Origin: DATAXP01 sp963708675
Lineage (GTDB): Bacteria > Planctomycetota > Planctomycetia > Pirellulales > PNKZ01
DNA length: 64,000 nt
Reading direction: 5' to 3'
Assembly: GCA_963708675.1 (NCBI GenBank)
Contig: CAVPTO010000003.1
Location: 248,001-312,000 of the forward strand
Part shown: in pieces, positions 27,280 through 35,489 of the stretch
Layout of the letters: each line of letters opens with the position of its first letter
How positions within the stretch are numbered: the first letter of the stretch is position 1
Translations under genes and position numbers: made by a program
The notes under the pieces: generated by a model
Told to the model about the DNA's origin: nothing
Databases searched by the model: none
The model's input: only the letters and a program-made list of their open reading frames with translations

Positions 27280-28133
27280 GGCGACATCGGATCCTGCAAC
27301 ATGGCCGAGCCGAAAAACGCCGTGCACAACGTGCCGGTCGGGTCTTGTTGTCCTGCGCGCTGCGGCGACATCAGCTGCAACTCGGTCCGCACCCAGATGG
27401 ACCGCAATCCGAATTGCGAGCCGTAAATTCCTTGTGGCCACGGCAGGCTGGCCCATGTCGACGTGCCGGCGAGATACGCGCTGTAAGCCGCCGCCGATGG
27501 CGCGACGACAACCTCGAATCGCACCGCTCCGCGCGATGACGCCATGCCCGACGGCAGACTGCCCGACCCACTCAACGTGCACTGTCGCAGCAGCGTAGTG
27601 AGCTTCGTCTTTTTCGTTGACGACGCCGATTGCAGCGAGTTCAGCGTCGATCGCCATGTCGTGGTTTGCAGCGTCGAGTCGAGCGGGATGGTACGTGTGT
27701 CGCTGGGAGCGGTGAACTCGATGAGGTTCGACGGATTCGTCGCGTCCCACGAATAAAACACGCATTCGCTGATGAGCGGCGGCCCCAGCGCGTTTACCGG
27801 CGTTCCATTCGGCTGCCACACGATGAGCGTGTCGGGGTAGCGGTACGTGTTGAGCGTATCGACGTAGACCGCGACGCCCGGATGATTCGGCGCGGCGTAG
27901 GCCGTTGCGACCATGCGGTTGATGCGCTCGAGCGTGACACGCGCGTTTTGCAACGCCGTTGCCCGGCCGTAGTTGTACTCCGAGCTTTGATCGAGCGCGA
28001 TCGCCAGCGCCGCCATCGCGCCGCACATGATCGTCATGATCGACGATGCGATCATGAGCTCGACCAGCGTGAGGCCGCGGCGCGCGGACTTGCCTCGTCT
28101 GATCGTGTGCCGATGGTTACGGGCTGGGAACAT
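27276..28133 (-). CDS. PilW/GspJ-like prepilin
   Basis: 285 residues. A long basic leader ending KSARRG is followed by LTLVELMIASSIMTIMCGAM, a class III prepilin site with Leu rather than Phe at +1 and Glu at +5. The helix continues to NARVTLERINRMVATAYAA, as in GspJ/PilW proteins, and the C-terminal domain is beta-rich (SECVFYSWDATNPSNLIEFT). Its first 17 bases overlap the end of the PilV-like gene, and its stop overlaps the next gene by ATGA, so the three are translated as a block. Confidence 0.85.
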   Translation of the reverse strand: MFPARNHRHTIRRGKSARRGLTLVELMIASSIMTIMCGAMAALAIALDQSSEYNYGRATALQNARVTLERINRMVATAYAAPNHPGVAVYVDTLNTYRYPDTLIVWQPNGTPVNALGPPLISECVFYSWDATNPSNLIEFTAPSDTRTIPLDSTLQTTTWRSTLNSLQSASSTKKTKLTTLLRQCTLSGSGSLPSGMASSRGAVRFEVVVAPSAAAYSAYLAGTSTWASLPWPQGIYGSQFGLRSIWVRTELQLMSPQRAGQQDPTGTLCTAFFGSAMLQDPMSP

Positions 28134-28704
28134 ATGAGAAAACCTTCGTCAGCGAGGCCAGCGTCTGCCAACCCTTGAACGGATCGTTGTAAAGAATCTG
28201 CACGCACGTCATGCGATAGTTCGTCGAACCACCGCTGCTGATCGGCGTCGTCGGGGCCGAGTCGGTGACGTAGTACACGTCGACCTGCTGCTTCCAGCGG
28301 CTGAACGTGTTCGAGTCGACTTGAAAGTTCGGGTCGCGCGTCGAGCCGTCGCCGTCGTCGGTTCCCAGCGGAATGGCGTACAGGTCGGTAGGCGGTTGTG
28401 TGCGCAGACCGTTGTACGCGCCGATGGCCGTGTAGTTTTGCCTCGGAGCCACCGCCTCGCTCGATGTCGCGCCGATGAACGAACTCGTCGGACTATCGCC
28501 GACGGCGAAGTACATCTTCGTCGACTGTTCGTCGAGCAGTTGTTGCGCCATGCCCAGCGCGATCTGCGTCCGCACGGCCGAGTCGATCGACTGCATCGAA
28601 TCGCTGAGCGTGATCAATGCCGCGGAACTGGCGATCGTGAGGATCGTCAGCGAGACCATCGCCTCGATGAGCGTGAAACCTCGGCGCGGTACGGCGACAC
28701 GCAA
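28117..28704 (-). CDS. PilV/GspI-like prepilin
   Basis: 195 residues. The short leader RVAVPRRG precedes FTLIEAMVSLTILTIASSAA, a textbook class III prepilin N-terminus. The helix leads into ALGMAQQLLDEQSTKMYFAV and a small globular domain with Asn/Ser/Thr-rich loops ending KVFSYVPSP. It is the first gene of the 16-kb pilus/secretion operon; the roughly 140 non-coding bases between it and nadC should hold the operon promoter or a nadC terminator. Confidence 0.85.
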   Translation of the reverse strand: MRVAVPRRGFTLIEAMVSLTILTIASSAALITLSDSMQSIDSAVRTQIALGMAQQLLDEQSTKMYFAVGDSPTSSFIGATSSEAVAPRQNYTAIGAYNGLRTQPPTDLYAIPLGTDDGDGSTRDPNFQVDSNTFSRWKQQVDVYYVTDSAPTTPISSGGSTNYRMTCVQILYNDPFKGWQTLASLTKVFSYVPSP

Positions 28705-28846
28705 AGCGCATGGCGCTACGACACCCCCGGCGACAAGTTACGTTGCGCGAGATCATCAACCGAAGAATAGGTCGCCCGCCGCACGATTCGATATTCGCGG
28801 CCCGAACCCGCACGACCGTTGCGACCGGAAAAGATGCACCACTTGG

Positions 28847-29770
28847 CTACTGCCAGTCGAGTGCGACGTCGAACCACGGCGCTGAGTGCGTGATTGCTCC
28901 GACGCTGATCCGGTCGACGCCGCTGCGCGCGGCTGCGGCAACCGTCGTCAGGTCGATGCCGCCGCTGGCCTCCAACAACACCTTCTGCGAAACGGCGTCT
29001 CGGCGTCGCACGGCTTCAGCCATCACCTCGGGCGGCATGTTGTCGAGCAGCACGATGTCGGGATTCTCAGGCAGCACCAGGTCCAACTGCTCGAGGTTGT
29101 CGACTTCGATCTCCACCGGAAGCGGCGCCCCGCCCGTCTCGGCCGCAATCTTCTCCACGAATTGTCGCGCATGGACGACGGCAGTTGCCGGAGTAAACGG
29201 CTCGCCGGCAGCGGGATCGGCGCCGAGCGCGAGGTGGTTGTCCTTAATGAGCACGCCGTCGAACAGCCCGATGCGATGATTGAACCCGCCACCGCAGCGG
29301 ACGGCGTATTTCTCAAGGCGTCGCCAGCCGGGCAGTGTTTTCCGTGTGTCGAGAATATGGGCCTTCGTGCCGGCGATCGCCTCAACGTACTGCGCCGTCA
29401 GCGTCGCGATTCCCGACAGATGGCCGAGCAAGTTGAGCATCGGTCGCTCGGCCGTGAGCAGACTGCGTGCGGGGCCGCGAATCTCGGCGACAATCTCGCC
29501 GGCCGCGACCTGCTTGCCGTCGGTGACATGCGGCGTCACCACGAGCTGCCGATCATACTCGGCGGCAATCATCACGAGTGCCGGAAGCCCCGCGATCACG
29601 CCTGCCCGGCGAGCGACGACGTTAGCGCGGCCTTGGGCTTCGCGCCCCACGAGGGCGATCGTCGTCCAATCGTTCGCGCGTTCGAGATCTTCGCGCACCG
29701 CCAGTCGAATCAACTGGCGGCAGTCGTCTTCGAGCCGCGCGTCCCAGGCCGGTGGATCGTTGTGTCGCAT
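28847..29770 (-). CDS. nadC: Nicotinate-nucleotide pyrophosphorylase (carboxylating), quinolinate phosphoribosyltransferase
   Basis: Converts quinolinate and PRPP to nicotinate mononucleotide in de novo NAD synthesis. From the ATG at 29770 it has 307 residues; in-frame upstream ATGs exist at 29785 and 29818. Hallmarks are LLTAERPMLNLLGHLSGIAT, the HILDTRKTLPGWRRLEKYAV substrate loop, GGGFNHRIGLFDGVLIKDNH, the VEIEVDNLEQ acidic pair, DIVLLDNMPP and the LLEASGGIDL phosphate site. All active-site basic residues (Arg, His, Lys) of those loops are present. It has no close operon partner. Confidence 0.93.
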   Translation of the reverse strand: MRHNDPPAWDARLEDDCRQLIRLAVREDLERANDWTTIALVGREAQGRANVVARRAGVIAGLPALVMIAAEYDRQLVVTPHVTDGKQVAAGEIVAEIRGPARSLLTAERPMLNLLGHLSGIATLTAQYVEAIAGTKAHILDTRKTLPGWRRLEKYAVRCGGGFNHRIGLFDGVLIKDNHLALGADPAAGEPFTPATAVVHARQFVEKIAAETGGAPLPVEIEVDNLEQLDLVLPENPDIVLLDNMPPEVMAEAVRRRDAVSQKVLLEASGGIDLTTVAAAARSGVDRISVGAITHSAPWFDVALDWQ

Positions 29771-29861
29771 GGTGTTGAATCGTAGCATACCGCGGTAGTC
29801 GCGGAGGTATCTTCGCACCCGAAAGCCCAGGGCCTACGTTTTGGGTTTGAAGCGCGTACCA

Positions 29862-30329
29862 ATGTCGAACACTCCTCAAACCCCACGCGATGAAGATTCA
29901 TCACCCATCCTGCATCGCCGCGAACAGGCAGTCGTCGCCGCGATCACTGCCTTCGCGTTGATCTTGCTAACCATCTACGCGTGGCGCAGCGGCGCGTTCG
30001 ATGGCGGACTCGTCGACATCGACAACGCCGCGCCTCTGTCGGCCGAGTATCGCGTCGACGTCCATCGCGCGACTTGGGTCGAGCTTGCGCAGCTGCCGAG
30101 CGTCGGCGAAACGCTTGCTCGCCGGATCGTCCAGTGGCGCGAAGAGCACGGCGAGATACGCAGCATCGAAGACCTTGGCAGAGTGAAAGGGGTGGGACCG
30201 AAAACGATCGCCGCCATCGAGCCGTTTCTCGTCTTCGGCCCGACGGTCGATGCCGACAAGCTCAGCGACGCGCCGTCGCCACCGGCGGACGTGTCAGAGT
30301 CGCGAGCCGCGCATCGATCTCAGCCTTGA
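29862..30329 (+). CDS. ComEA-like membrane-anchored helix-hairpin-helix protein
   Basis: 155 residues. The N-terminus is cytoplasmic, followed by one TM (AVVAAITAFALILLTIYAW), a linker and a C-terminal tandem helix-hairpin-helix domain: VDVHRATWVELAQLPSVGET and VKGVGPKTIAAIEPFL. This is the ComEA DNA-binding plan used in DNA uptake, which needs a type IV pilus-like machine like the one encoded next door. Start 29862 (MSNTPQTPRDE) is preferred over 29841. The last 68 bases overlap the tail of the convergent gene. The competence role is inferred. Confidence 0.8.
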   Translation: MSNTPQTPRDEDSSPILHRREQAVVAAITAFALILLTIYAWRSGAFDGGLVDIDNAAPLSAEYRVDVHRATWVELAQLPSVGETLARRIVQWREEHGEIRSIEDLGRVKGVGPKTIAAIEPFLVFGPTVDADKLSDAPSPPADVSESRAAHRSQP

Positions 30330-30870
30330 ACGCGCCCGTCGCGCGGCGAGACGCCATTTGATACCAGACCTTGGCCGCGCCGACTTGCGCGTTCGATTCG
30401 GCAAGCAAACCTCGCTGATAGTAGTCGCGGGCTTGATCGTCGACGGCGGCGACTTCTTGCTCGTGCTGACGGCGCGCTTCGGCAACACTTTGCGAAGCGG
30501 GCGATTTCGTGCCAGCAAGGGACGATGACGACGAACTGCCGATAGATTTTGTCTGCGCGAGGACGGCGGCGTCCAACTCGGCCATGTCGTGAATCTGCAC
30601 GCTGATGCTCATGCCGCTTGAGTTCATCGTCGATCCCGATGCGCTCTGCGGAAAGAACGGTCCCGACGCCAGCGCCGACGTGCCCGCCGTGCTGATGCCG
30701 CCGAGCGACATCGTTCCGCGGTCGGGAACCAGAACCGAGGTGCTGACCGTGAAGAATTGAAACGACGGCAACTGCACGGTCGTCGGCGCTTGAGCGAACG
30801 ACTCAGCCGCGAAGCCCGCGAACAGGCAAGCTGCTGTCGTAAGAAGAGCAAGAACGCGTGTGACCACCAT
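30262..30870 (-). CDS. Secreted protein with a secretin-like PDRGT…LGG motif
   Basis: 202 residues. The signal peptide is VLALLTTAACLFAGFAAESF with cleavage near AQA. QFFTVSTSVLVPDRGTMSLG then GI resembles the end of the secretin core (VPDGGTxLLGG) but without the rest of a secretin. A Ser/Gly-rich region, a Ser repeat (IGSSSSSSLAGT) and a helical end with Arg/Gln-rich repeats (SVAEARRQHEQEVAAVDDQA) follow. It may be a small homologue of the secretin C-domain found in planctomycetes. Function unknown; the neighbouring secretion operon makes an accessory role reasonable. Confidence 0.7.
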   Translation of the reverse strand: MVVTRVLALLTTAACLFAGFAAESFAQAPTTVQLPSFQFFTVSTSVLVPDRGTMSLGGISTAGTSALASGPFFPQSASGSTMNSSGMSISVQIHDMAELDAAVLAQTKSIGSSSSSSLAGTKSPASQSVAEARRQHEQEVAAVDDQARDYYQRGLLAESNAQVGAAKVWYQMASRRATGAFKAEIDARLATLTRPPVATARR

Positions 30871-31080
30871 GTCGGCGTCTCTGGCAAAGATTGCTTTCTA
30901 GCCGGATTATACCGGTGCGGAAAACTTCAGCGACAGAAAGTTTTGCAATTCTCGCACGCTGCATGCCGGCAATGGCGCGAATGCTTAAGGTGGCGAAACG
31001 TCGGCGGACGATACCAACGACGGGCAATCGCGCCCGCGGAAACCTCCCTGCACGCACCTGTTTCGCGAAAAGAGACTGCC

Positions 31081-31305
31081 ATGAGCCGATACGGATGGGG
31101 CCTGATCATCGTTATCGCCTGCGGCCTGGTTGCCGCTCCCGTCGCGAAGGCTGGCGTGATCAAGGCGCTGGTCGCCAAGCATTACGAGACGCACGAGAGC
31201 TTGCACGCCAAGCTCAAGCACAAGCACACCGTCAACGGCGGCGGACCTCTCAAGCAGTGCATTAAGTCGCATCACGGCGCCGGCAACTGCCAGAACTGCC
31301 AATAG
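31081..31305 (+). CDS. Small secreted His/Cys-rich protein
   Basis: 74 residues. The signal peptide is GWGLIIVIACGLVAAPVAKA. The mature part is short and rich in His and Lys (HYETHESLHAKLKHKHTVNG) and ends with QCIKSHHGAGNCQNCQ, three Cys among His. This could bind metal or form disulfides. An upstream extension of this frame lacks coding character, so the ATG at 31081 is used. I recognise no family. It is followed by a palindromic repeat and a convergent zincin gene. Confidence 0.6.
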   Translation: MSRYGWGLIIVIACGLVAAPVAKAGVIKALVAKHYETHESLHAKLKHKHTVNGGGPLKQCIKSHHGAGNCQNCQ

Positions 31306-31332
31306 GTGGTGAGTCGTCGAGACCGCGACCCC

Positions 31333-31360
31333 AAGCCCACGGATGGCCATCCGTGGGCTT
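31333..31360. repeat. AAGCCCACGG-type palindrome, copy 2
   Basis: A 28-base perfect palindrome, AAGCCCACGGATGG then its complement, lies between the small secreted protein and the convergent zincin gene. It is the same sequence as the copy at 35439-35466. Confidence 0.75.
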
Positions 31361-31365
31361 CGCGC

Positions 31366-31785
31366 TCAATCATTCTTCGCGCCACCCCACAAATCATCAA
31401 ACGGGCTCGGGCGCGCTTCGAAGTCGTCGAGGTCTTCCTCGCTGTAGCCGAACTGGTGCGCCAACTCGTGGAGCACCGTGCGACGGACCTCGTACACGAT
31501 CTCATCGCGGTTGCGGCAGGCACGTTCGATCGGATGCTTGAAGATCACGATGCGGTTCGGCGGCGACTCGCGATATTCTTGCTCGGCGATCGACACGCCT
31601 TCGAACAGGCCGAATAAGTCGTCGTCGGGCGCCAGGCCCATGCTTCGTCGCAGCGCGATCGACGGTTCCACCTCGACATCGACAACGACGTTCGCGAGAT
31701 GTTGTTGAAACGTCGCCGGCAGCGCCTCGACGACTTCGCGCACGAGGCGGCAGAACTCGGCCATCGATAGTCGTGTGCCTGCCAT
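31366..31785 (-). CDS. Zincin-type metallopeptidase (Zincin_1/DUF1025-like)
   Basis: 139 residues with a VLHELAHQFGYSEEDLD motif near 115-131: HExxHxxG with a following Glu and Asp, the zinc site of the small zincin family (PF06262). The front half has a DVEVEPSIALRRSMG and LFGLFEGVSIAEQEY stretch typical of this group. It is probably cytoplasmic, since no signal is seen. Eight bases separate it from the preceding WD40/PPC gene, so it ends that operon. Substrate unknown. Confidence 0.82.
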   Translation of the reverse strand: MAGTRLSMAEFCRLVREVVEALPATFQQHLANVVVDVEVEPSIALRRSMGLAPDDDLFGLFEGVSIAEQEYRESPPNRIVIFKHPIERACRNRDEIVYEVRRTVLHELAHQFGYSEEDLDDFEARPSPFDDLWGGAKND

Positions 31786-31793
31786 GGCGACAG

Positions 31794-34700
31794 CTACGGC
31801 GAAGGGGCGTTGTCCTTGCCGGCTTTATCTTGCGGCATCGACGCCTCGGCCAAGGTACTCGGCTTGCGAACCTTGAGCATCGCCGGGGCCGATGCGGCCG
31901 CGTCGAGTTTGTTGCCGCCGCGTGCCGTCTTGGTCTCGGCGAAGAACGGACGATCGAGGTCTTCGACCCACGAAGCCGCCGAGATGAAGATCTCGCGTTC
32001 GGTTTTGCCCGCGGGAATCAGAATGCCGTTGAGGCCGATGTTGTCGACGACGACGCCGTGCGGAAGGTTCGGCACATCGAAACCCACCGCCGCGTCGAAG
32101 TCGCGGCGTTCGATGCGCAACATCGCCTGCACCGTGGCGCCCGGCGCGATGACGAGTTCTTTCGGCTCGATGCTCACGCCGATCTTTGCCGTTGGCCCCA
32201 CCTCCAGGCTGGCCATCTTCGGAAGATCTTTGACGACCTGTTTGCCGGCGATCGTTGCCGTCGCGGTCGCACGCATGCCGGTCCATTTGCGGTTGGGTTG
32301 ATTGTCGACGGTGATCACGGCGCGGGCATCGAGATGACCGGCCTCGATGATGATGGGGGACGTGATGCTGAAGCCCTCGGGCAGATCGGCGAAATCGACA
32401 CGAATGTCTTCGTCAAAGTTGTCGAGCCGCTCGCAACGAACCGCAACGCTCACGCCGTCGCCGGCCGTGACCATCGGGCGCGAAGGGGCGACGCGTACCG
32501 TGAAGTCGGGTTTTCGAGGACGCACCGTCAGGCGATACACGAACCGATCGCCGCCGAAGCCGCGCGAGTCGCTGACACGCGCGATGTAACTGCCATCGGC
32601 CGGCGCGACGAAGGCGATCCGCGAGTCGGTGCCGAGCTTGCGATCGGCGTCGTCATCGTTCGAGTACGGAAGCGTGAAAACCGGCAAGCCGTTCGGCGTC
32701 AGGTCGCTGCCCGGCGTATGCGCCTCGACGATGTAGCATGGATCGTCGATGGCATGGGCCGTCGAGCTGGTGTCGAAGTACGTGCGACGCTTATTGCCGG
32801 TTTTGTAGAACTCGAAACCGGAGTCGGGCCCCTCGGGCATGCGGAAGATTTTGCACACCTCGCCTTGCATGTACATGAACTCGTTGAGCGCCATCTCCTC
32901 CCAATTCTTCACGCGCACGGCGGCTGCGTCGGAGTCGATGAAACGGAACGTGACGTAGGAATCGAGCACGGCCTGCAGCAGCACGCGATCGACGGAATGC
33001 CCCTTGGCGTCGAGGATCTCGATCTTGGTGTCGATCGGCGACCCGCGCTGGGCGGCGGTCGTTTCGATGATGAGCTCCTGCCCCTTGCGGGCTTCGAAGC
33101 GGTACAGGTCGACGTCACCATGTTCGGCCCCGATGGCCGTGGCAATGCGGCCATTGACGCTCACGCCCCCCTGCTCGGGAATCGTGGGGAGCGACATCGC
33201 TTGTTCGACGGTGTCGTTGTTCTCGCGCTCGATAACCTCGACGTCGGTGCTCGACATCACGCGGAATTCGCGCAGTGCGCGGAAGCGACTGGCGTCGATC
33301 GACACCTCGAAACCGGTGGGACGTTTGACGAGTTTGCCGCGGCTATCGGGCGGCAAGTTGTAGCCGATCAGATCGACTTCCATCTCCGCGCCCTCGGCGA
33401 CCGCGAGCGGAAACACGCCCGTCACATACGGGAACGCGCCGATCGAGAGTCGATAGAAGGTCTTGTCCGAACTCATGGCCAGCAGGTCTTGCACGCGGAC
33501 GGTGTAGCGGCCCGACTTGGGCAACGTGTACGCCAACAGCGGGTCCGTCGCGCCGTCGAAGTCGTTGTTGCTTGCAACGACCTCGCCATCGGAGTTGAGC
33601 AGGTTGAGAAAGCCGTTGAGCTCCGACCCGATGCGCTTGGCGGCCAGCTCGACGACAATGGTTTGACCGGCCTGGCCTTCGAAGACGAAGCGATCGACGT
33701 CGCCACGCGTGCCGATCGCGCCCCAAACGGTCGTAGGCGTGGTGATGGTGTTGGCAGCGGACTCGGCATTGTTCGGCTCGTGCTCACTCAGTTGAGCGAT
33801 GTCGTCGACGTAGAGCGGCACAGTTTTGCTGAGTCCGCCCTGACCTGCTACCGCCAACATCATCGTGCGGCGAGTCACCTTCTTGTCGACAGTTATCTCG
33901 CACCAGCGTTGATCAGGATTACGGTCGTCAGGAGCAAGTAACTTCGCCGTGACCAGCTTCGCGTCATCGCCGCTAATCTTGATGTCATACGCCCACGCCA
34001 GATTTTGGCCGCGAAGCATGACTCGCGTCTTCACGCCGTGCTCGACGCCGCGCGGCTCGATGGACGTCAAGGACGTCAATCCGGGCGCGGGCGGCGGCAC
34101 GGCCTTGCCCGTCTTCGGGTCGTACATATCCCACGTGCCGTCAACGAGCGCGACAGCCAAGCGCGTGGCGTCGGGCGACATCGCAAGCGCCTGCGGCCAG
34201 TCGGAAAGCTTTCGCATCTGCTTGAGTTCGGTGTAATCCTTCGTGCGCCACAAGCGGACGGCACGATCCTCGCCTGAGGTGACGAGCGTTTTACCGTCGG
34301 TCGAGTAGGCGAGCCGCAACACGGCGCCTTCGTGAGCGAAGCGCGTGTAGAGGATGGGGTTCGTATTTTCAGCGGCCGAGGCGCTGATGCCGTAGATGCG
34401 AACGCGGTTATCGACGCCGCCAGCGGCAAGGTGCTTGCCGTCGGGGCTGAAGGCGAGCGTGTATTGGTCCTTCAGCGGCTGCGAAAGGGTGTCGAGCCGC
34501 GCGCCGTTGGCGACCTTCCACAGCTTGATGGTGCGGTCGCCGCTTGCGCTGGCGAGAATCTTGCCCTTGGGATGGAAGGCGAGATCGAAGATCGCGCCAT
34601 TATGACCAACGAGTGTTCGCAGTTCTTTGCCCGTCGCCGCGTCCCACAACTTGATTTGCTGATCGTAGCTGCCGGTGGCGAGGACCGTAGCGTCGGGGCT

Positions 34701-35399
34701 GATGGCGACCGCGTACAGGCTGTCCTTGTGGCCGGTGAACTTTCGCAGCACCTTGCCGGTCTTCACGTCGCACAACGTCGCTTCGCCGAACAACGACGGC
34801 TCCCCCGCGGCGGCAACAATCGTGCTTCCATCGGCGGAGAAAGCGACGTCGGTGACATTGCCGCGCAGCGATGCGATGGTCCTCATCACCTGACGACTCA
34901 CTGGGTCGATCAACTGCACTTGGCCGTAGCCGCCCAAAGCGAGCAACTTGCCGTCGGGACTGAACGCGGCAGCGGTGATGGGTTCTCGCGGCGGAGCGAC
35001 GGTTTTGATTTTGGGCGTGACGAGAATCGTCGGATCGGGAGCGTCGCCGGTCGGGCCTTTCGCTCCGGCGTCGATCCAGCCGACGATCTTTGCGATCTCC
35101 TCGGCCGACGGCGCTTCGCTCCCTTCGGGAGGCATGGCGGGCTTCGCCTTGCCGGTGAGCATGAGCACCAGGCGGCTACGCTCGCTCGCGCCACCGACGA
35201 CGGCCGCTCCGCTCTCGCCGCCTTTGATGAGTGCCGCATACGTGTCGAGCGCGAAACCTTTCTCCGGCTCGTCGCTACCGTGACAGGCGATGCAGTATTT
35301 GCGGAAGAGGGGCGCGACGTCGTTGTCGTAGTTGGGCGCGGCGGCGGTGACGGTGGTTGTCGTGATCAACACCGCGATCAATGTTGTGGCGATTCGCAT
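31794..35399 (-). CDS. PSCyt1–WD40–PPC-type giant secreted planctomycete protein
   Basis: 1201 residues from ATG 35399 (signal RIATTLIAVLITTTTVTAAA). A PSCyt1-like heme domain follows with FRKYCIACHGSDEPEKG (CxxCH near residue 37). Next are about six WD40 repeats at 120-420, each with blades such as AFSPDGKLLALGG and DQQIKLWDAATGKELRTLVG. Two or more PPC-like/Ig-like regions follow (EHEPNNAESAANTITTPTTV; ENNDTVEQAMSLPTIPEQGG), and beta-rich modules end the protein. It is a periplasmic or surface protein with a covalent heme c. It belongs to the operon with a DUF1501 and a PSCyt2/PSD1 protein. Function unknown. Confidence 0.85.
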   Translation of the reverse strand: MRIATTLIAVLITTTTVTAAAPNYDNDVAPLFRKYCIACHGSDEPEKGFALDTYAALIKGGESGAAVVGGASERSRLVLMLTGKAKPAMPPEGSEAPSAEEIAKIVGWIDAGAKGPTGDAPDPTILVTPKIKTVAPPREPITAAAFSPDGKLLALGGYGQVQLIDPVSRQVMRTIASLRGNVTDVAFSADGSTIVAAAGEPSLFGEATLCDVKTGKVLRKFTGHKDSLYAVAISPDATVLATGSYDQQIKLWDAATGKELRTLVGHNGAIFDLAFHPKGKILASASGDRTIKLWKVANGARLDTLSQPLKDQYTLAFSPDGKHLAAGGVDNRVRIYGISASAAENTNPILYTRFAHEGAVLRLAYSTDGKTLVTSGEDRAVRLWRTKDYTELKQMRKLSDWPQALAMSPDATRLAVALVDGTWDMYDPKTGKAVPPPAPGLTSLTSIEPRGVEHGVKTRVMLRGQNLAWAYDIKISGDDAKLVTAKLLAPDDRNPDQRWCEITVDKKVTRRTMMLAVAGQGGLSKTVPLYVDDIAQLSEHEPNNAESAANTITTPTTVWGAIGTRGDVDRFVFEGQAGQTIVVELAAKRIGSELNGFLNLLNSDGEVVASNNDFDGATDPLLAYTLPKSGRYTVRVQDLLAMSSDKTFYRLSIGAFPYVTGVFPLAVAEGAEMEVDLIGYNLPPDSRGKLVKRPTGFEVSIDASRFRALREFRVMSSTDVEVIERENNDTVEQAMSLPTIPEQGGVSVNGRIATAIGAEHGDVDLYRFEARKGQELIIETTAAQRGSPIDTKIEILDAKGHSVDRVLLQAVLDSYVTFRFIDSDAAAVRVKNWEEMALNEFMYMQGEVCKIFRMPEGPDSGFEFYKTGNKRRTYFDTSSTAHAIDDPCYIVEAHTPGSDLTPNGLPVFTLPYSNDDDADRKLGTDSRIAFVAPADGSYIARVSDSRGFGGDRFVYRLTVRPRKPDFTVRVAPSRPMVTAGDGVSVAVRCERLDNFDEDIRVDFADLPEGFSITSPIIIEAGHLDARAVITVDNQPNRKWTGMRATATATIAGKQVVKDLPKMASLEVGPTAKIGVSIEPKELVIAPGATVQAMLRIERRDFDAAVGFDVPNLPHGVVVDNIGLNGILIPAGKTEREIFISAASWVEDLDRPFFAETKTARGGNKLDAAASAPAMLKVRKPSTLAEASMPQDKAGKDNAPSP

Positions 35400-35438
35400 C
35401 GTGAATCCGTTGTGGAAGCTGTTTGAGTGGGCCACCCC

Positions 35439-35466
35439 AAGCCCACGGATGGCCATCCGTGGGCTT
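35439..35466. repeat. AAGCCCACGG-type palindrome, copy 3
   Basis: A 28-base perfect palindrome identical to the copy at 31333-31360. It lies inside the operon, between the PSCyt2/PSD1 gene and the WD40/PPC gene. Confidence 0.75.
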
Positions 35467-35489
35467 AGCGCCGTGCGCCAAAATGTCGT

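Noticed and set aside
27280..28026. N-terminal extension of the prepilin-like frame upstream of 27279
   Set aside because: It reads the complement-phase of the PilW-like gene and is Arg/His-rich; the ATGA start at 27279 is better.
31773..33941. Long + strand open frame (722 codons) opposite the WD40/PPC gene
   Set aside because: A shadow of the real gene: no domain motifs and odd His/Arg composition.
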